Of a stretch of 64,000 bases of DNA, positions 60,647-64,000 are shown one piece after another. This stretch comes from Algoriphagus sp. (GTDB lineage Bacteria; Bacteroidota; Bacteroidia; Cytophagales; Cyclobacteriaceae): NCBI RefSeq assembly GCF_030694375.1, contig NZ_JAUXYL010000038.1:372001-436000 (forward strand), read 5' to 3'. The notes under the pieces were generated by a model. The model searched no databases. It was not told the DNA's origin and saw nothing but the letters and a program-made list of their open reading frames with translations. A program made the translations under genes and the position numbers. The first letter of the stretch is position 1, and every line of letters begins with the position of its first letter.

Positions 60647-61489
60647 TTATTTGGAAATCTGGCCTGAAACTATTCTGTCTTTTCCATTTAGGTCCTGTAT
60701 TACTCTGACTTTATTATATCCCGATTCAGAAAGAAGGTCAGCGATATTACTTCCGTATCGCTCATTGATTTCAAAGTAGATTTTCCCGAATGGTTTGAGG
60801 AGTTTCATTCCTGTTTCAGCTATCTTTTTGTAAAAGATCAAAGGATCTCCATCTGAAACAAAAAGCGCGAGATGGGGCTCAAAATCAAGCACATTTTGAT
60901 GCATTAACTTTTTTTCTTCAATTGGGATATAGGGAGGATTACTAACCAAAATATCCAATCCGGTTAGTTTTGGGGTTTCTAGTAAAATATCACATTTGGA
61001 GAAGGTCACATCTGCTTTCAGTTTTTTCGCATTGAATGTGGCAATCTCCAAGGCCTCTTCTGAAATATCCACTCCAAAAACTTCCGGTTCCTGCATCTCC
61101 AAAGCCAATGTAATCGGAACACATCCTGTTCCGGTACCAATATCCAGGATTCGAAGTTTGGGTTGGGGGTTTTCTTTGATAATCAAGTGAACCAGCTCTT
61201 CGGTTTCGTTTCTTGGTATCAACGTAGCCGGACTGACTTTGAATTCTCGTCCGTAAAAGGGCCCATGTCCCAAAATATACTGAATCGGTTCGCCGGTTTT
61301 TAGCCGTTCAAAGTCTCTCTTTAGCGCCTCTGGTAAATCTTTTTCTTCCAAAAAATTCATCATGTCCACTCTTCTCATTCCCAGGTGATGCTCTAAGAGC
61401 CAATTCACTAAAGTTTCCGCTTCAATTGGATCATACTGATTTAATTGAGTTGACAGATTTTTGACAAGTTGTAGGTAGGAAAGTGGCAT
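60647..61489 (-). CDS. prmC: Release factor glutamine methyltransferase PrmC (HemK)
   Basis: A 280-residue enzyme that methylates the Gln of the GGQ motif in release factors RF1 and RF2. The catalytic NPPY lies near residues 184-187, and the SAM-binding loop DIGTGTGC near 117-124; an N-terminal helical PrmC_N domain precedes. The start at 61489 is preferred over a TTG at 61495 because a TACCTTTG -7 box (61493-61500, minus strand) ends about 4 bp before it; the mRNA may have almost no leader. It is divergent from the RNA methyltransferase gene. A housekeeping gene, so the chromosome has been reached. Confidence 0.95.
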   Translation of the reverse strand: MPLSYLQLVKNLSTQLNQYDPIEAETLVNWLLEHHLGMRRVDMMNFLEEKDLPEALKRDFERLKTGEPIQYILGHGPFYGREFKVSPATLIPRNETEELVHLIIKENPQPKLRILDIGTGTGCVPITLALEMQEPEVFGVDISEEALEIATFNAKKLKADVTFSKCDILLETPKLTGLDILVSNPPYIPIEEKKLMHQNVLDFEPHLALFVSDGDPLIFYKKIAETGMKLLKPFGKIYFEINERYGSNIADLLSESGYNKVRVIQDLNGKDRIVSGQISK

Positions 61490-61492
61490 TTT

Positions 61493-61500
61493 CAAAGGTA
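61493..61500 (-). promoter_or_regulatory. -7 box of prmC
   Basis: TACCTTTG on the minus strand, matching the Bacteroidetes TAnnTTTG -7 consensus. It ends about 4 bp before the prmC ATG at 61489, so transcription would start at or very near the start codon. No clear -33 TTTG is seen. Confidence 0.6.
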
Positions 61501-61570
61501 ATCAGGGGAATCGTTTTGTCTGAATTTTAGCTGACATTCTGATCGAAAACTATTCCTCGACATTTCCCCT

Positions 61571-61578
61571 TACCTTTG
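61571..61578 (+). promoter_or_regulatory. -7 box of the RsmB/NOP-family gene
   Basis: TACCTTTG on the plus strand, 18 bp before the ATG at 61597. It overlaps the earliest in-frame TTG (61576), which is why that start is rejected. Divergent to the prmC box 71 bp away. No clear -33 element. Confidence 0.6.
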
Positions 61579-61596
61579 TGGGGAGAATTTCCTTTC

Positions 61597-62796
61597 ATGA
61601 AGCTACATAACAACACCATCCGCGGCGTACATACCGCACTTCAAGCCATCTTCGAAGAAGGCCAATACGCTGATAAAGTCATCGAGCGAACCCTCAAATC
61701 CAATCCAAAATGGGGTGCCCGTGACAGATCCTTTATCGCCGAAACTACCTACGAAATGGTTCGCTGGTGGAGGCTGATTGGTCATTTGAGCCCTTCCAAA
61801 GATTATTGGGATCTGTTTGGCACGTATTGGCTGATGCAGGGAAATCAGCTTCCTGAATGGGAGGAATTTGCCAGAATCAACCCAGACAAGTTGAAGGGCA
61901 AATATGAGTCAATCGAAGACCCTGCCATGCTGGAGTCTATCCCGGAGTGGCTCCATAAGTTGGGGAAAAGTGAGCTTGGAGATAAATGGGAGTCTGAAAT
62001 CCATTCGCTTAATGAAGAAGCCGAAGTAGTGCTCCGTGTAAATACGCTGAAAACTACACGAGAGCGACTCAAAAATCAACTCGCCGCAGATGGCATTAAT
62101 ACTTACATCGTCAAAGGATATCCTGATGCGTTGGTTTTAGAGGAAAGAGAAAACGTATTTCGTCACCCCGCTTTCAAGGAAGGACTTTTTGAGGTTCAAG
62201 ACGCGAGTTCTCAATTGGTAGCTGCGGCATTGGCCGTAGAGCCGGGGATGAGGGTGATTGATGCCTGTGCAGGGGCCGGAGGGAAGGCACTTCATTTGGC
62301 GGCCTTGATGGAAAACAAAGGAAAAATCTTGGCCATGGATGTGGAAGATTGGAAGCTTCAGCAAACTAAACTTCGGGCACGAAGAGATGGGGTCTCGATC
62401 ATTGAACCCAAAGCTATCGAAGGTACAAAGACCATCAAGCGCCTAAAAGAATCAGCAGATAGACTGTTACTTGATGTTCCTTGCTCGGGGCTCGGAGTAC
62501 TCAGAAGGAATCCCGATACAAAGTGGAAACTAAGCCTAGATTCCATCCAAAAAGTGCGGGAAACGCAACAGGAGATTCTTCAAAGTTACCCGTCAATGCT
62601 CAAGCCCGGAGGTCAAATGGTTTATGCTACCTGTAGTATTCTCCCTTCGGAAAACGAACTTCAAGTCAAGAAATTCTTAGAAAGCGAAGCAGGAAAGAAC
62701 TTTGAATTGATCGAAGATCAAAAAGTATTGGCCCAGGAAAGCGGATTTGATGGATTTTACATTGCAAGGTTGCTGAAAAAACCCACTGCCGATTAA
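61597..62796 (+). CDS. RsmB/NOP-family RNA (cytosine-C5) methyltransferase
   Basis: A 399-residue rRNA m5C methyltransferase. The SAM-binding motif DACAGAGGKALHLA lies near residues 224-237. The two catalytic cysteines are in LLDVPCSG and YATCSILPSE, as in RsmB/RsmF/NSUN enzymes. The start ATG is 18 bp after a TAnnTTTG-type box. An N-terminal helical region (1-130) precedes the catalytic domain. It modifies rRNA, but whether position 967 (RsmB) or another site is used cannot be decided from the sequence. Confidence 0.92.
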   Translation: MKLHNNTIRGVHTALQAIFEEGQYADKVIERTLKSNPKWGARDRSFIAETTYEMVRWWRLIGHLSPSKDYWDLFGTYWLMQGNQLPEWEEFARINPDKLKGKYESIEDPAMLESIPEWLHKLGKSELGDKWESEIHSLNEEAEVVLRVNTLKTTRERLKNQLAADGINTYIVKGYPDALVLEERENVFRHPAFKEGLFEVQDASSQLVAAALAVEPGMRVIDACAGAGGKALHLAALMENKGKILAMDVEDWKLQQTKLRARRDGVSIIEPKAIEGTKTIKRLKESADRLLLDVPCSGLGVLRRNPDTKWKLSLDSIQKVRETQQEILQSYPSMLKPGGQMVYATCSILPSENELQVKKFLESEAGKNFELIEDQKVLAQESGFDGFYIARLLKKPTAD

Positions 62797-62859
62797 AGAT
62801 TATTTCCATAATGGTTTCAAAATCAGCTTCATGTTTTTAATTTCAGTAAAAAAACTGAA

Positions 62860-63297
62860 ATGAACCTTGAGCTGATTTTTTCAATTGTCAATACCACGGC
62901 ATTCATTTGCTGGATATTTCTGTTTGTGCTGTATCATAAGCGTTGGGTTTTCCGAACGCTATTTTCGTTTGTTTTTACGGCGATGGCCTTGGTATACCTT
63001 TTTTTTATTCTAAAAGGATTGTCGGGAGGTGGAGGGGGTGGATTTGATACGTTAGCAAATGTCAAGTTGCTATTTACTAAAGATGAGGCGGTTCTTGCAG
63101 GTTGGATTCATTACCTCGTTTTTGATCTTTTTGTGGGCATGTGGATTTGTCATGATGCAGATATCAGGGGGATCAACCGATGGATACTTTTGCCCTGCTT
63201 ACTGTTGACATTCATGCTTGGTCCCGTGGGTCTTCTGCTTTACATCCTAGTTCGAATGATTTATTTGAAAAAATTCCCTCAGGATCCCTATGCTTAA
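62860..63297 (+). CDS. DUF4281 (ABA4-like) membrane protein
   Basis: A 145-residue protein with four membrane helices. It carries the family stretch DEAVLAGWIHYLVFDLFVG and, near the C-terminus, LTFMLGPVGLLLY, as in ABA4-like/DUF4281 proteins, some of which act in carotenoid metabolism. A Gly-rich loop (GLSGGGGGG) lies near residues 54-62. It overlaps the next gene by 8 bp, so the two are co-transcribed. The role in this organism is unknown. Confidence 0.85.
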   Translation: MNLELIFSIVNTTAFICWIFLFVLYHKRWVFRTLFSFVFTAMALVYLFFILKGLSGGGGGGFDTLANVKLLFTKDEAVLAGWIHYLVFDLFVGMWICHDADIRGINRWILLPCLLLTFMLGPVGLLLYILVRMIYLKKFPQDPYA

Positions 63298-64000
63298 AGC
63301 CTTTTACCTTGAATTAAAACTAAGAAATGCCTTTTTAGCAAAATCCGGAATGTTTTGCTTTTTACTGGCGGCGATGCTGGTATTCTTTCCGTTAGTCGAT
63401 CCGAGAGTACTACAAGGTGTAAATGTCTGGATAAAGCCATTGAAGTTTTTCGTTTCTGTAGGTATCTTTTTTTGGACAATGGCATGGCTGATGGCTCATT
63501 TGAATGAACCAGAGAAAGTAAAAAAGATAAGTCTTTGGGTTTTTATTTTGATGGTCATCGAGTTGACTTTGATCACTTATCAGGCTGCACAGGGCAAACT
63601 TTCCCACTTCAACATCAGCTCATTTTGGGATATTATGATTTTTCAGACGATGGGTGTAGCGATTCTGTTGAATTCATTGGTAGTGCTTTGGTTTTTCATC
63701 CTTTTTAGAAAAGTGAGTCATTTACCTTCAGGCTATGCCTTGGCAATCCGAATTGGTCTCATTATATTTCTGATAGCAGGATTTGAAGGATTTGTGATGG
63801 CAGGAAGGCTGGGCCATACTGTTGGCGCCACTGACGGACAGGATGGTGTTTTTCTTTTGGGTTGGGCCAAAGCCTACGGAGATTTGCGTGTTTTTCATTT
63901 TCTGGGTTTACATGCCCTCCAAATTCTGCCGCTATTGGCTTGGTTTTTCTGGAAAGACAACGCTAAAATCTCTGGAATAGTAGGCTTCGTTTATTTTATA
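63290..64000 (+). CDS. Polytopic membrane protein, 3' part outside the window
   Basis: The ATG at 63290 lies in the last codons of the DUF4281 gene, and the frame stays open for 237 codons to the window edge. About seven hydrophobic helices are visible, with WIKPLKFFVSV near residue 47 and FEGFVMAGRLGHTVG near residues 164-178, a pattern I have seen in conserved membrane proteins of Bacteroidetes of unknown function. The coupling to DUF4281 suggests they work together. Confidence 0.75.
   Translation, partial: MLKAFYLELKLRNAFLAKSGMFCFLLAAMLVFFPLVDPRVLQGVNVWIKPLKFFVSVGIFFWTMAWLMAHLNEPEKVKKISLWVFILMVIELTLITYQAAQGKLSHFNISSFWDIMIFQTMGVAILLNSLVVLWFFILFRKVSHLPSGYALAIRIGLIIFLIAGFEGFVMAGRLGHTVGATDGQDGVFLLGWAKAYGDLRVFHFLGLHALQILPLLAWFFWKDNAKISGIVGFVYFI

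Noticed and set aside
1-64000. Insertion sequences, integrase, relaxase or intact tRNA/rRNA genes
   Set aside because: None was recognised. Island boundaries are marked by repeats and gene fragments only, so no transposase-driven mechanism is claimed.

Overview
The window looks like part of a large integrative and conjugative element (ICE) in a Bacteroidetes chromosome, probably of the Cytophagales/Cyclobacteriaceae type. That placement is inferred from: the TraJ-K-L-M-N order typical of Bacteroidetes conjugative transposons; short leaders with TAnnTTTG-type -7 boxes (for example TACCTTTG at 38774-38781 and 61571-61578); lipoprotein boxes; and families largely restricted to this phylum (DUF3347, DUF2911, Haem_bd, GDCCVxC protein, fused CzcA-CzcC pump). 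No integrase, relaxase, VirB4 ATPase or intact tRNA gene lies in the window, so the left part of the element must be outside it.

Layout. (1) 1-10.2 kb: conjugation backbone, namely mating-pore proteins (a VirB5-position protein, TraJ, K, L, M, N), a VirD4/TraG-type coupling protein, an M23 peptidase and three uncharacterised mobilome proteins. (2) 10.3-22.6 kb: a copper island with Cys-rich and DUF3347 proteins, two multicopper oxidases, a haem-binding protein, a CPH-type P1B ATPase, a four-helix Cys-rich copper store and a DUF305 protein. It is bounded by two copies of the 3' end of one lipoprotein gene family (10691-10765 and 22501-22575). (3) 22.7-23.05 kb: a scrap of backbone. (4) 23.3-35.1 kb: an AT-rich defence-like region with a 1250-residue protein (PD-(D/E)XK-like N-terminus plus STAND-like NTPase), a type III restriction-modification operon (XRE regulator, Mod, RhuM, Res), and a pentapeptide-repeat/ion-channel fusion. 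(5) 35.5-50.0 kb: a second metal island between ~205-bp direct repeats, with a di-heme oxidoreductase/Rieske/porin triad, ArsR repressor, MerTP-like mercury importer, CzcA-CzcC fusion, CzcB, Fur-family regulator and CadA-type ATPase. (6) 50.2-58.4 kb: an ArdC-like anti-restriction protein, small hypotheticals, an alpha/beta hydrolase, a Fic-like protein with a divergent catalytic motif, and a TonB-dependent receptor with its partner. (7) 58.4-59.5 kb: a repeat-rich noncoding stretch ending in a 17-bp tRNA-3'-end-like sequence followed directly by a terminator, a plausible right attachment site. (8) 59.7-64 kb: ordinary chromosome with a small hypothetical, DoxX, prmC, an RsmB/NOP-family RNA methyltransferase, a DUF4281 protein and a membrane protein cut by the window end.

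The cargo forms a coherent survival package. Copper is oxidised and expelled at the periplasm and outer membrane. Zn/Cd/Co are pumped out by CzcA-B-C and CadA, and mercury is handled by MerTP. Invading DNA is met by the type III R-M system and possibly by the STAND protein and channel. ArdC may protect the element itself during entry. The strongest candidates for undescribed biology are the 1250-residue STAND-like protein, the di-heme/Rieske/porin triad, the flanking direct repeats that contain a hairpin with a compensatory base change, and the paired dyads in front of the Fic-like gene. All functional statements rest on motif recognition by eye; no database search was run.
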